A DNA stretch of 64,000 nt from TH-plancto1 sp031431195 (GTDB taxonomy: Bacteria > Planctomycetota > Planctomycetia > Planctomycetales > Planctomycetaceae), in contig JANPCU010000361.1 of assembly GCA_031431195.1 (NCBI GenBank), positions 62,001 to 126,000 on the forward strand, written 5' to 3'. The translations under genes and the position numbers were made by a program. Below the pieces are notes generated by a model. The model saw only the letters and a list, made by a program, of their open reading frames with translations. It had not been told where the DNA came from and ran no database searches. Position 1 is the first letter of the stretch. Every line of letters starts with the position of its first letter. This document shows positions 1 to 12,891 of this stretch, in pieces.

Positions 1-1
1 C

Positions 2-946
2 GAGACACTCACCCCGGCGGTCATCAATGGCGTCCTCGTCAACGACAGCGACAGTGACTCGTTGTTGATCACGACCGCGCTCGTTCAAGGTCCGCAGCAC
101 GGAGCACTGACGTTCAACGCGGACGGGACTTTCACCTACGTGCCGGACGACCAATTCATTGGGTCGGACACTTTCACGTATATCGTCAACGATGGACTGG
201 AGTCGAGCAGCGTGGCCACCGTGTCACTAACGGTGAATCTGATCGCACCCGGCGGTGGACTGGGTGCAGATTCCGATTCACTGGATGAACAGGACGACGT
301 CGAGACAACGGATGCGACAGATTCCGAGGAGCAGACCGACCACTCGGAGATCCATGAGGATTCCGAAGCCACCGGCGAATCATCGGGCGATTCAGAGGAC
401 GCAACCGATTCTGTAATCAGTATTTCATATTCGAGCGAATCCTCGACAAGCGCAGCCTGGCTTCCGACCCTCAACATTCTGGACGACTTCTTTCGCCCCA
501 ACAGCAGTCTTGTCGAACTGCGTTCAGGGGCTCGTCACTCGTCCATTCCCCGATCTGGTTTTGCGAATCAGGTGCGCCGACTTCCGGACCTCCTCCCAGT
601 CGTTCAGGAGTTCATTCCGGCACCGCTGCAAGACCTGACCCATGCGATTCTCAATAATCACAGTATGTGGAATGAGCTCAATACCATCCGTCACCAGATG
701 GAGGATCAACACCAATCCTCCATCTTTGCCGAGAACATCGTGGTCGGGACAACCACAGCAGTCACCGGCGGGCTGACGGTCGGCTATGTGATCTGGTTGA
801 TTCGTGGCGGCTCGCTGCTGGCGACTATGGTCTCGGTGATCCCAAGCTGGGCCTCATTCGACCCGCTGCCAGTGATGGATCGTTTCGAAGAGGAGAAGTC
901 GGTGGAAGACAAGGAGTCGCTCGCCTCGATCGTGTCCGGAATATGA
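2..946 (+). CDS. C-terminal end of a cadherin-like (tandem Ig-like repeat) surface protein, 5' truncated by the window edge
   Basis: The frame is open from base 2, so the gene begins outside the window. The first ~70 residues form the end of a bacterial cadherin-like/Ig-like repeat (NDSDSDSLLI, then GALTFNADGTFTYVPDD, then GSDTFTYIVNDG), a module repeated many times in giant planctomycete surface proteins. A strongly acidic Ser/Asp/Glu/Thr linker of ~55 residues follows. Near the C-terminus lies a hydrophobic stretch (VTGGLTVGYVIWLI) and a short charged tail. I have seen this ending on other planctomycete cadherin-like proteins and take it to be a membrane or wall anchor. Role: probably adhesion or cell-surface structure, inferred from family only. 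The stop is TGA at 944-946. Confidence 0.8.
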   Translation, partial: ETLTPAVINGVLVNDSDSDSLLITTALVQGPQHGALTFNADGTFTYVPDDQFIGSDTFTYIVNDGLESSSVATVSLTVNLIAPGGGLGADSDSLDEQDDVETTDATDSEEQTDHSEIHEDSEATGESSGDSEDATDSVISISYSSESSTSAAWLPTLNILDDFFRPNSSLVELRSGARHSSIPRSGFANQVRRLPDLLPVVQEFIPAPLQDLTHAILNNHSMWNELNTIRHQMEDQHQSSIFAENIVVGTTTAVTGGLTVGYVIWLIRGGSLLATMVSVIPSWASFDPLPVMDRFEEEKSVEDKESLASIVSGI

Positions 947-1137
947 GAATCACGGCATCTTGCTGCTCGGCATGCAGTCGAATGGGAATGATTCAGCAAG
1001 CAAACCCGCTGTGCTAAACGGGCGGATTTCGTATGGGAGAGTGACACACTTGTTCACCGCGAGGCAAGGTCTCACAATAAGGCAGTCCCACGCACGCCGG
1101 GACTTGCCCCTTATCGACTCCCTCCTGACACTTCCAC

Positions 1138-4620
<3,483 letters not shown>

Positions 4621-4899
4621 TGGGGACGAATGCGGAGGAGTAATCTTCTCGATACCAGCAGAACGTAGGCTGGTCGGCTGGGGATCGAGTAGAGTTCGAT
4701 AGTACAACGGTCGAAACAGCCATATCGTTGCCTCCGAGTAACGCGAGATGGAATGCACACCAGCGATTGCAGGGCCATTCAGTATGAAGCAGGAAGGCCA
4801 CTCCTCGGTCGTTCCATTCCGGGGACTTCCCCACGATTCGTGGGCACGGGACAGGAGTTCTGCTCTGACCACATTTGAAAAGCGACGACTCGAATTCCT

Positions 4900-7176
4900 T
4901 CAGCGATTCTTGGCTGCCAGAGAATCGTGGCGAGGAGGTGACTCGTTCTCTGCCAGAAACTCGATCTGGCCACTGACGACATCGTACATAGCTCCGACGA
5001 CAGCGATGCGCCCCTCGTCCGCCAAGCGGCGCAAGGTCTGACTTTGATTGAGCAACTGCTCGACCGAATATAACACATTGCGTCGAGCCACCTCGTCGAC
5101 GAACTCGTCCCGCCGTGACTCCGGCATCTCGGGAAGCGTGCGGCACTGGGTCGGATCGATCGAAGCCTGGATATCCTGGACGATGGAGTCCAGGTGCTGG
5201 CACCCGGTCGCTTGGCTGGCACTTTCCTCGGTGCAGGAGAACTTCACGGCGGCGTTGACCGCCCCGCAACGAGTGTGACCCAGGACCAGAATCAGCTTCG
5301 AGCCCACGACCGCGCAGGCGTACTCCGCACTGCCCAGCACTTTGGCGCTGGTGACATTGCCCGCGATTCGGATACTGAAAATGTCGCCGACTCCGAGGTC
5401 GAAGATCAACTCGGTCGGGGCTCGGGAATCAATACAACTCAGGATGACAGCCAGCGGATGTTGCCCGTCCGCTGTGGCGTCGACTTGTCGACTCAGATCG
5501 CGTGACAATCGCTGGCCGGTGCGAAACCGCTGGTGCCCTTCCTTGAGAATCTCCAGCACTTGACCCGGTGTCAGCGAATTCAGAATCTCGCGCGTGGAGT
5601 AGTCGATGTATTGTGTCTGGTCCCGCAACTGAGGATACCGCTTCTGAAAACCCGACAGGCTGACTTTGACCCCTCGTGCGGGTGCGGAGAGTTCGATATA
5701 TTCCATCAACAGGTCGAGGACATCGGGGTCAATGTAGTCCGTCGCCCGCGCATCGATCATGACATGCCCACCGCGAGGAACGTCATTCAACGTCTGATCA
5801 AGTGCGGCCCGGTTCAGAAAGCTGACCTGATTGGCCAGTTCAATCCGGACGACCTCGCCCCCGAGATGTTTTTCCATAATCCGGCGAATGGGCTGGCGAG
5901 TGTTGCTCCATAGAATGAAACTGATGCTAACCGCCAGACCAATCAAGATTCCGATCAACAGGTCTGTGAACACAATCGCGATGACGGTCACCGCAAAGGG
6001 AATGAACTGATTTCGTCCGGCACTCCACATTCGTTTGACTAGTTCAGGACTGGCCAGTTTGATTCCGGTCATCAAGAGAATCGCCGCCAAGCAGGAGAGT
6101 GGGATCATGTTCATCCAGCGTGACAACCAAGTCACGCTGACGAGCAGCAACACTCCATGAATAATCGCCGATAGCTTCGACTGTGCCCCCGCGTTGATGT
6201 TGACCGAGCTGCGCACGATGACTGAGGTGACGGGCAACCCTCCGATCATGCCGGAGACTACGTTTCCGATCCCTTGTGCGATCAGTTCGCGATTCGGTCG
6301 CGAGTTCCTTTGGCGCGGATCGAGTTTGTCCGTCGCCTCCAGATTCAGCAGCGTTTCGAGCGACGCCACAGCTGCCATTGTCAGCGCCGCCAGATAGACA
6401 TCAGGACGCGAGAGGAGAGACGTATCGGGGCTTCGCAGAGATCCCAGCAGGTCGCCCAGACTGTGCAAGAGCGGGAGCTGCACCAGATGGCTCGGGCCGA
6501 TCCGCCAATTTCCGCCGAGCGTTTCCAACCACCGAGCCAGGATCACTCCCAGCACAACCACCAGCAAGGGAGCCGGAAGCGCCGAATTCTTCAACACCTT
6601 GACCCGCGACCACACGACCAGCACAGCAATTGAGAGGAGGCCAATCATCGCCGCCGAGGGATTGATATCGGACAGCGTTTGGAACAGTTCGGAAAACGTG
6701 TTCTCGTGGTCAGGTTGCGAAAAGGACATATCCCCTTCCGGGTCGGCGTCATGCCCGAAGACGTGCGGAAGTTGCTTGAGGATCAGAATGACTCCGATCG
6801 CCGCCATTAACCCCTTAATGACAGCCGACGGAATAAACCCGGCCACAAAGCCCGCCCGTGACACTCCCAGGACAATTTGGATCAGCCCGGACAACACCAC
6901 AGCGGTCAGAAACGCCTCGAACGAACCGAGCGAGAGAATTTGCGCCGTGACGACAGCCGTCAATCCAGCTGCGGGACCGCTGACGCTGGTGTGAGACCCA
7001 CTGATAATTCCGACCATTATCCCGCCGACGATCCCGGCGAGAATCCCCGAGAGCAGCGGAGCCCCCGAAGCCAGCGCCACCCCCAGGCACAGCGGCAGTG
7101 CGACCAGAAAGACGACCAGACCCGCGGCCAGGTCCTTCGTGATCGTGGATCGGGAAAAGACCTGGGTATGAGGCAC
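4900..7176 (-). CDS. SulP-family anion transporter fused to beta-carbonic anhydrase
   Basis: A 758-residue fusion. The N-terminal ~430 residues are a SulP permease with many membrane segments (start STITKDLAAGLVVFLVALPL; SGSHTSVSGPAAGL), then a STAS domain (about 440-550), then a beta-class carbonic anhydrase (about 560-745). The zinc ligands are present: CIDSR gives Cys and Asp, and GHTRCG gives His and Cys. Fusions of this kind are thought to couple bicarbonate transport to CO2/HCO3- interconversion. Its position tail to tail with pyruvate carboxylase fits a bicarbonate role, though sulfate or another anion cannot be excluded. The start is GTG at 7176, just ahead of the first conserved SulP block. 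Confidence 0.95.
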   Translation of the reverse strand: MPHTQVFSRSTITKDLAAGLVVFLVALPLCLGVALASGAPLLSGILAGIVGGIMVGIISGSHTSVSGPAAGLTAVVTAQILSLGSFEAFLTAVVLSGLIQIVLGVSRAGFVAGFIPSAVIKGLMAAIGVILILKQLPHVFGHDADPEGDMSFSQPDHENTFSELFQTLSDINPSAAMIGLLSIAVLVVWSRVKVLKNSALPAPLLVVVLGVILARWLETLGGNWRIGPSHLVQLPLLHSLGDLLGSLRSPDTSLLSRPDVYLAALTMAAVASLETLLNLEATDKLDPRQRNSRPNRELIAQGIGNVVSGMIGGLPVTSVIVRSSVNINAGAQSKLSAIIHGVLLLVSVTWLSRWMNMIPLSCLAAILLMTGIKLASPELVKRMWSAGRNQFIPFAVTVIAIVFTDLLIGILIGLAVSISFILWSNTRQPIRRIMEKHLGGEVVRIELANQVSFLNRAALDQTLNDVPRGGHVMIDARATDYIDPDVLDLLMEYIELSAPARGVKVSLSGFQKRYPQLRDQTQYIDYSTREILNSLTPGQVLEILKEGHQRFRTGQRLSRDLSRQVDATADGQHPLAVILSCIDSRAPTELIFDLGVGDIFSIRIAGNVTSAKVLGSAEYACAVVGSKLILVLGHTRCGAVNAAVKFSCTEESASQATGCQHLDSIVQDIQASIDPTQCRTLPEMPESRRDEFVDEVARRNVLYSVEQLLNQSQTLRRLADEGRIAVVGAMYDVVSGQIEFLAENESPPRHDSLAAKNR

Positions 7177-7397
7177 TTCGGCTGTCCTTGGCTCAGGCGA
7201 CCGTGGCTCCGTGAGAATCGCCCATTGATCCGGGAGCTGTGGTGACTCAAATCCTAACGACTTGGCAATCGCACCGCGCCTCCGTGATCGCAGAAGGCCA
7301 CACGGCTTTCCGGGCCACCCGAATTGGACAGCGCCACTTTTCAGACGCGGAGGGTGGCGGGGTCAGGAGGCTCGGCGGAGACGTTCCAGTCCTTCAG

Positions 7398-8966
7398 CTA
7401 CTCCTCGACCTGTAATACGATCCGGCCGGCTCGGGAGACAACATCGAAGCCGGGGGACCGTTTCTCGTTATCGAGGGCAGCTTGCGGACGCTCGAAGGCT
7501 TGCATCATTCCACCGGGGGCTTCGTGCTGACGCGGTGTGATCATGCCGTTCCAGCTGTGTTTCCCCGTCGAAAAGGAAACGTCCTCGAGTACCTCCCGGT
7601 TCACGTTCACACGGACCTCGCCCACTTGCGTATAGAGTGCCCACGGAGTCAGGCTCAGGACCGGCTGCGGCATTTGCAGACGGATTGTTCCCGACTCCGA
7701 AACGATGCGGTGCGATCCTTCGCGGTCGATGCCGTCCGTCAGCTCGACGAGCGTGGGACCATAGCGGTTCTCGATGTCCAGCGTTCCCGTGATGTCGGCG
7801 ATCTTCAGTCGGGTATGCAGATAGCGAGTGGTCAGGCTGCCTTTGACTCCGCGAATAGAGGTCTCGCTCGACAGATCCCGAGTCATTCGCCGAATTCCAT
7901 CAGCGTGATGGGTACTGCCGTCCCGCATCATGTGGGTGCCATCGAGAGTGACCGTCCCCTCCATCTGGGTGATCGATTGCAGCGGCACGCCATACGACGC
8001 AAAGTCGCCCTTGACGCCAGCCACCGTGAAGGTGCCGTTGTAATCCCGGTCAGTCGACTCTGCGGTCGTCAGCAGCAGCGACCCCGCGTAATTCTCGACA
8101 TGCACTCCGACCTGACACCCCAGGACCGCCGCGATGGCCTGCCGAGGGAGTTGCACGGTCAGCTCCGCCCGGCGGTCCCACTCACCCCCGGACGATCCGG
8201 TGCCGCCCTCGGATTCCAGATTGATCGAGATCCAGGTCCGCTCGCCGTTGTCGAGTCCCCGCACTCGCAAGATGTGGGCTGGTTTTCCTTGAAACTCGTG
8301 GTACTTCGCCCGGGCGTCGGTAATCTCCTGCTCAAAGTTCAATCGCCAGGCCCGCTGCTTCTCGGTCGCTTTCTGGCCCTCTTCCGAGGCGAAGAACCCG
8401 TCAGTCCTCGCCTTCCGCTCGGCCTCCGTCTCACCCACCAATTCGCTGGGCACTGTCAGTTCATGCTCCACCAACAACTTCGCAAACTCCGCAGCGGGGG
8501 GTGGCCCTTTGGCGATGATCGACTTCTTGAGCACACAACGAATCCCCGGTCCGTCCCAGCTCTCCAAACGAATTTGGTCGGCCACGATGATCACTCGCGG
8601 CTCCTGCGCGAGGTCAAACTCATACGTATCGGTCTGCTCGAAAATCTTGACGGGAGAGACGAATTTCTCGGCCATCTCGATTTCGGCCCGCAACAGATCG
8701 AGTGACTTCGCGAGCTGATCAAGCTCGCTCACAGCGTTGGCCGTATCGGAATCGTCCGTGTCGAGAGATTCGCGGAGTTTGTCGACTCGCGAGGTCAGCT
8801 CCTCGTACTCCCCAGACAGTGTGTTCGGGATGAAGTAGGCCCCCCCGAAGCTGTGCCGAAACAGGGTATGATTCGGCGGAGCCTTCGCGGACTCCTCATC
8901 GGGTTCGTCGGAGTAGGCCCACGGGGTGGTGAGAGCCAGGAGGGTGAGGATGAGTAGAGCTCGCAT
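7398..8966 (-). CDS. Secreted protein of unknown function
   Basis: A 522-residue protein with a clear signal peptide (MRALLILTLLALTTPWAYS, then an acidic mature N-terminus). There is a coiled-coil-like segment at about 50-105, then a beta-rich C-terminal half that contains runs such as GTLDIENRYGPTLVELTDG and SGTIRLQMPQPVLSL, reminiscent of DUF4097-type adhesin-like beta-helical proteins. That resemblance is only by pattern. It lies downstream of the ECF sigma/membrane-protein pair at 9145-10166 on the same strand, with 178 bp and a hairpin between, so it may be co-expressed with or a target of that pair. I do not recognise a catalytic motif. Confidence 0.75.
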   Translation of the reverse strand: MRALLILTLLALTTPWAYSDEPDEESAKAPPNHTLFRHSFGGAYFIPNTLSGEYEELTSRVDKLRESLDTDDSDTANAVSELDQLAKSLDLLRAEIEMAEKFVSPVKIFEQTDTYEFDLAQEPRVIIVADQIRLESWDGPGIRCVLKKSIIAKGPPPAAEFAKLLVEHELTVPSELVGETEAERKARTDGFFASEEGQKATEKQRAWRLNFEQEITDARAKYHEFQGKPAHILRVRGLDNGERTWISINLESEGGTGSSGGEWDRRAELTVQLPRQAIAAVLGCQVGVHVENYAGSLLLTTAESTDRDYNGTFTVAGVKGDFASYGVPLQSITQMEGTVTLDGTHMMRDGSTHHADGIRRMTRDLSSETSIRGVKGSLTTRYLHTRLKIADITGTLDIENRYGPTLVELTDGIDREGSHRIVSESGTIRLQMPQPVLSLTPWALYTQVGEVRVNVNREVLEDVSFSTGKHSWNGMITPRQHEAPGGMMQAFERPQAALDNEKRSPGFDVVSRAGRIVLQVEE

Positions 8967-9011
8967 GTCAGGTTCCAGTGAGGTTCGAGGGTGAAGTGTA
9001 GATTGCGGCTT

Positions 9012-9100
9012 TGTCGCCTTTTTCTCCGAAATGGACGTCCTTTTTCGGAGGAAAAGGCGGCACAGTCAGTGCCATGCGGCTAGCGCCGGGCCTCTCACCA
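9012..9100. repeat. Palindromic intergenic repeat (GGCTAGCGCCGGGCC type)
   Basis: A strong hairpin (CGCCTTTTTCTCCGAAA paired with TTTTCGGAGGAAAAGGCG, about 9017-9062) is followed by GCGGCTAGCGCCGGGCC. The same two blocks recur at 14535-14690, which marks a dispersed element. It sits between two minus-strand genes and could act as a terminator or RNA-stability hairpin. Confidence 0.65.
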
Positions 9101-9144
9101 CTCGATGAATCAGCCCTCCCGAGCATGACGGTGATCACTCAGGT

Positions 9145-9669
9145 CTACCGGGCTGCCGTGACCATGCGCTGCAGTTGTCCGGCCAGTTCCTCAGTGCGGT
9201 TGCGGAGTTCACCGGTTCGCAGACCTTCTCTTAAATCGCGAAGCTCGGACCGCAAGCGAGCAAGTTCGAGAGGAGGCTGCGGAAGCGCTGATGACTCGAA
9301 CTCACCCTGCCGGATTTCGGATCTGTGAATGAGCCCCGGCGGTGGTGAGGACAGTTCCACCAAGGCGATGTCTGGCGGCAGAGTGGGACTGACGGTCTCA
9401 CCCCTCGCGTTCTCCTCGTGTTGTTCATCGAGCTTCTGGACGATTGGTTCTTGTTTCCCCGGTCCACGACTCCGTAGCGTCAGACCAGCCATCAAGATCG
9501 CCACCACGGCCAACACAGCTGCCAGAACGCGGACTCTCCGCGTTCGAAGCATGGGGGGGGCCACTCGCGCGGGAATCTCAATGGTGGGACACTCGGGGAC
9601 CGGGATCGCGCGCCATGCTGCCATCGCCTGATCCAGACGTTCGTCGTCGTTGAGGCTGGGTGGTGTCAT
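9145..9669 (-). CDS. Small single-pass membrane protein paired with an ECF sigma factor (possible anti-sigma partner)
   Basis: 174 residues with one membrane segment (VLAAVLAVVAILMAGLTL) after a ~45-residue N-terminal part, then a charged and coiled-coil-like C-terminal region rich in Leu and Arg (residues about 130-174). Its ATG overlaps the stop of the upstream sigma factor by 4 bp, a typical sigma/anti-sigma coupling. The N-terminus begins with LNDDERLDQAMAAW and lacks an obvious zinc-binding anti-sigma HxxxCxxC motif, so the anti-sigma role rests on context alone. Confidence 0.7.
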   Translation of the reverse strand: MTPPSLNDDERLDQAMAAWRAIPVPECPTIEIPARVAPPMLRTRRVRVLAAVLAVVAILMAGLTLRSRGPGKQEPIVQKLDEQHEENARGETVSPTLPPDIALVELSSPPPGLIHRSEIRQGEFESSALPQPPLELARLRSELRDLREGLRTGELRNRTEELAGQLQRMVTAAR

Positions 9670-10166
9670 TGAATTGGTTCCTCCCCTTCGACTAGGGGAC
9701 GCAGGCTCAGTTTGAGTTGCTGCCGAGCCCGATGAATCAGCATCCCCACCGCGTTCGGAGTGATCTGCAGCTGCTCGGCAATCTGCTCGTAGGTCATCTG
9801 TTCGGCACTCGACATCCAGAACGCAGCTGCCTGAGAATCGGGCAGGCGGGCCAGCTCCCGGCGAATGATTTCAATCGTCTCGTGAAGTTCGACTGGGTCG
9901 ACTGGATCGGGTCCAGACGGCTCAGCACCCATCGCTTGTGTCGCATTCCGTCTCCGCTTTCGCAACGCATCGATGGCCCGCCTGGTGGCCAGCCAGCGTA
10001 GAAATCCTCCCCAGTTCCGCACCTCTGCCGATTGCGGGGAACGGATCGCCTCCAGGAAGACCTCCTGCAAGCAATCGCGGGCATCCTCATGGTGCGCAAG
10101 AATCCGATAAGCTACAGCCCACACAGCTGGCCCATACTCTTTTCGAATCTGCTCCCAGTCGGTCAT
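9666..10166 (-). CDS. ECF RNA polymerase sigma factor
   Basis: 166 residues with sigma region 2 (YGPAVWAVAYRILAHHEDAR, DCLQEVFLEA) and region 4 helix-turn-helix (MTYEQIAEQLQITPNAVGML, HRARQQLK). Typical ECF length. It would recruit RNA polymerase to a small regulon in response to an envelope or other signal. The start ATG at 10166 gives the usual N-terminus. It is coupled by a 4-bp overlap to the membrane protein at 9145-9669. Confidence 0.93.
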   Translation of the reverse strand: MTDWEQIRKEYGPAVWAVAYRILAHHEDARDCLQEVFLEAIRSPQSAEVRNWGGFLRWLATRRAIDALRKRRRNATQAMGAEPSGPDPVDPVELHETIEIIRRELARLPDSQAAAFWMSSAEQMTYEQIAEQLQITPNAVGMLIHRARQQLKLSLRPLVEGEEPIQ

Positions 10167-10674
10167 CCCTGGTATGTACTCCCTGTCCCATGGATCTGAC
10201 GAGCACTGCGGCCAAAGTATTTCTCGGTAAGTCTGTCAGAATTCTCAGTTCTGCAAGTGAGTGATGACTCGGAATCGTGGAGGTCCGATTTCGTGAGTGC
10301 GTCAGGTTGGAATGCCAGTCGAGTCACTCACCACTGAGGCACGGAGAAATCCAGACGTTCATCAGGGGATGCGTGCCTCCCTAATCAGTCGTTTTGGCAG
10401 GATTCACTGGAGGGATTCCGCCTTTGGCACAGCGGATCTGCATCCCGAACATCCTCTTCACCCGGTCGATTCCGACTTGACCACGGGTGATGCCCGTGGC
10501 TGTCCATCGTGAGAATTCCCACTCCGCGCCACTGAGGTGTGTTTTGTACCGCAGGCACCTGGCCTCATCACGATCACGGGTTCGTTGTTCACCGCACCCC
10601 GCTGGCGTACAGTGATACCTATTCGCGAATCTCGCAAACTTCGACTGGTCCACCGTCACCCAGGATCTCCCCGG
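10167..10674. other. Intergenic region, divergent, no gene seen
   Basis: About 500 bp between the minus-strand sigma factor and the plus-strand small membrane protein. I see no conserved open frame. There is one short hairpin, CCACGGGTGATGCCCGTGG at about 10480-10500. Promoters for both directions must lie here, but I cannot place them with confidence. Confidence 0.5.
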
Positions 10675-10851
10675 ATGTCCGACTTTCGCAATCTGTTGGG
10701 CATGTTTCTTCAGCTGGTGGCGCTGACGTTTTTGCCGGTGTTGATCCTCTGGCAGTTGAACTTCGGATTCAACCTGCTGTGGATGCCGGGGCTGACGCTG
10801 GCGGGTGTGGCAGTGTTTGTGGTGGGCCACAAATTGCGAGATCGCGTGTAG
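10675..10851 (+). CDS. Small membrane protein, unknown function
   Basis: 58 residues from ATG 10675 (MSDFRNLLGMFLQLVALTFL) with two hydrophobic helices (LGMFLQLVALTFLPVLILW and LLWMPGLTLAGVAVFVVG) and a basic C-terminus. The frame is open further upstream, but that part has no hydrophobic or conserved character. It ends 15 bp before the PQQ-propeller gene on the same strand, so the two are probably co-transcribed. Function unknown. Confidence 0.6.
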   Translation: MSDFRNLLGMFLQLVALTFLPVLILWQLNFGFNLLWMPGLTLAGVAVFVVGHKLRDRV

Positions 10852-10866
10852 TCCGGGAGTACTCGC

Positions 10867-12828
10867 ATGAGGCGTTTTCTCACGAATCTGATGCTGCTCA
10901 TGGCCGTGATCACGTCGTGTCGTCTGCGCGCTGCCGATGAGATCTCGGGCGAACTCGTCGGACTGAATGTCTCACTGGCTGCCGAGAAGCAGTTGGTCGT
11001 GCATGACCAGTTAGTGACAGCCGAAGAGTGGGCCGGTGCCCTTGATGTCCTGGACCGTCTCAAAGTGGACGGTGAGGATGTTTTGGTGAAGGTCGCACCG
11101 GGTCGGTACATCGGCCTTCCCGTCGCCATTCAGCAGAGGCTCTGCCGTCTTCCGGCTGCGGGACGAGAGGCTTACCAGAAGCGTGGAGACGCGGTCGCGC
11201 TGTCCGTACTTCATCGTGCTCGCCAAAGTCACGACGAGGCCGCCCTCTGGCGAATCCTCGACGAATCAAGCGCCACAGCAGCGGCCCCCCAAGCCGCACA
11301 AGATCTCGCTGGGCACGCGGTGATGCGAGGTGATTTCGAATTGGCCATGCGCCTCTGGGGACGGCTCGTCGAGTCGAACGACCTTACCCTCGGGGTCTTC
11401 CCGCCCCCCATGACGCCTCTGCCAACGGTCGAGAGCCGAATGTCGCGGACCGCACTCATCAAGTCGGTCGTCGCTCGACAGGCTGTCGGAGCCCCGCTGA
11501 GTCGCGCAGAGATGACGGCGATCGGTGACGAAGAGGCCGCTGCCTGGACACTCGGAGGACGCAACTTGCGTGACCTTCTGAGTGCCACAGAGTCCCCGCA
11601 TCAACCCACCACATCGCTCGGGACGCTCAGTTGGACAGCTCGGGCCACCGCCAATTGTCCACTGCCGGAACACCAGACTCCATTGTCGGTCCAGTCGTGT
11701 CGCGGCGGACTGGTGTGGCTCAACAACGGGCAACAGGTCCGAGCGCTGAACGTAGAAACCGGTGAGCCGTTCTGGGCGAGTGGCTCCCCGGAGGATGTCG
11801 GGGTTGTGTTCGACGACCCGCTGGTGGACGACGACTTGAATCGAGACTTCCCCTGCCGGATCGCTGGGGGAATCTGTTCGAGCGACCGCTACTTTGGAGT
11901 ATTGGGCGACTCGCCGCGCTGGAGGCCGCGTCCGGGTTTGGTCCCACTTTCTGGATCACTCATCGCGCTGGACATCGCTCAAGGACAAGGCCGCGTGCTG
12001 TGGCGTGTCGAGTCGCGCAGCCTGCCGGAACCGGAGTGGCAATTCCACGGTCAGCCGTCTCTCTCTCCGGGAGCGTGGCCGAGCGAGGCGCTGGTCATCG
12101 TGCCGCTGTGTCGGCCTGCACCGCAGGTCGAACTTGCCCTCGCTGCCTTCGCGCAGGACGACGGTCATCTGGTCTGGTGGACTCGTTGTGGCACATGCGC
12201 CGCGGAGCCAGGGCAACCCCTGCCCGAGACACAACAGCTGTCATGTGCCGGACTGGTCGTGGCCCGGACTCTCTCGGGTGTGGTGGTGGCACTCGATGCT
12301 CGCCGGGGCCAGATCCAGTGGGCTTCCACATCCATGGTCGACTCGCCACCCGCTCAGCAGGGATCGTTCGCCCCGTTGATCGCTGCTCGCGCGGGAGTCC
12401 TCATCGTGGCTGACCCCCTCCAATCCCAAGTGGCTGGGTTCTCACTGGATAGCGGCGAACGGCTGTGGCAGATGCTGCTTCCATTTCCAGTGCAGGGGGT
12501 CGTCTGCCCTCGTCACGGACCGGTGCTGATCGCCGGAACTCGGCTGCGCGCGGTGTCGCTGCGGCAGGGGACTCCGTTGTGGGAACACGGGTCGGATGAC
12601 TTGGCGGCAGCGGGGACGGGAGTGCCTGTGATCGACGGGACGAACGCCGTCTGGCCGACTCGCTCCGCGATTTGGGGGTTGGACCTCGACCGGGGAGCGA
12701 TACAATTCCAGAGAATCTTGTCCTCCGGCCCCAACGCCGTCCCGATGCAGCTGGTGCGTGCCGATTCACACTGGTGTCTGTCGTGGCCGGATGCTGTGAT
12801 GTGTCTGAAGCAGGTTCCGTGGGAGTAG
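10867..12828 (+). CDS. Exported PQQ-like beta-propeller protein
   Basis: 653 residues. Signal peptide at the N-terminus (FLTNLMLLMAVITSCRLRAA). The N-terminal third is helical with Ala-rich repeats, and the C-terminal two thirds hold propeller blades of the PQQ/outer-membrane-assembly type: GGLVWLNNGQQVRALNVETG, GVLIVADPLQSQVAGFSLDS, GERLWQML, LWEHGSDD. No dehydrogenase active-site motif is visible, so it is more likely a structural or sensing propeller than a quinoprotein enzyme. A small membrane protein lies upstream and a COX3-like gene 63 bp downstream, all co-directional. Confidence 0.8.
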   Translation: MRRFLTNLMLLMAVITSCRLRAADEISGELVGLNVSLAAEKQLVVHDQLVTAEEWAGALDVLDRLKVDGEDVLVKVAPGRYIGLPVAIQQRLCRLPAAGREAYQKRGDAVALSVLHRARQSHDEAALWRILDESSATAAAPQAAQDLAGHAVMRGDFELAMRLWGRLVESNDLTLGVFPPPMTPLPTVESRMSRTALIKSVVARQAVGAPLSRAEMTAIGDEEAAAWTLGGRNLRDLLSATESPHQPTTSLGTLSWTARATANCPLPEHQTPLSVQSCRGGLVWLNNGQQVRALNVETGEPFWASGSPEDVGVVFDDPLVDDDLNRDFPCRIAGGICSSDRYFGVLGDSPRWRPRPGLVPLSGSLIALDIAQGQGRVLWRVESRSLPEPEWQFHGQPSLSPGAWPSEALVIVPLCRPAPQVELALAAFAQDDGHLVWWTRCGTCAAEPGQPLPETQQLSCAGLVVARTLSGVVVALDARRGQIQWASTSMVDSPPAQQGSFAPLIAARAGVLIVADPLQSQVAGFSLDSGERLWQMLLPFPVQGVVCPRHGPVLIAGTRLRAVSLRQGTPLWEHGSDDLAAAGTGVPVIDGTNAVWPTRSAIWGLDLDRGAIQFQRILSSGPNAVPMQLVRADSHWCLSWPDAVMCLKQVPWE

Positions 12829-12891
12829 CAGAAGTCGTCAGACTTCTTCCCGCGCCGTGACGAGTTCGGCGATTTTAAGAAGCGTCTCCTC

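Noticed and set aside
7482..8705. A 407-codon plus-strand open frame opposite the secreted protein gene
   Set aside because: The minus-strand frame has a signal peptide and full-length integrity; the plus frame is Arg/His/Leu-rich shadow sequence.
10297..10512. A 71-codon open frame in the sigma/PQQ intergenic region
   Set aside because: No ribosome site, no conserved or hydrophobic pattern; it spans a hairpin repeat.
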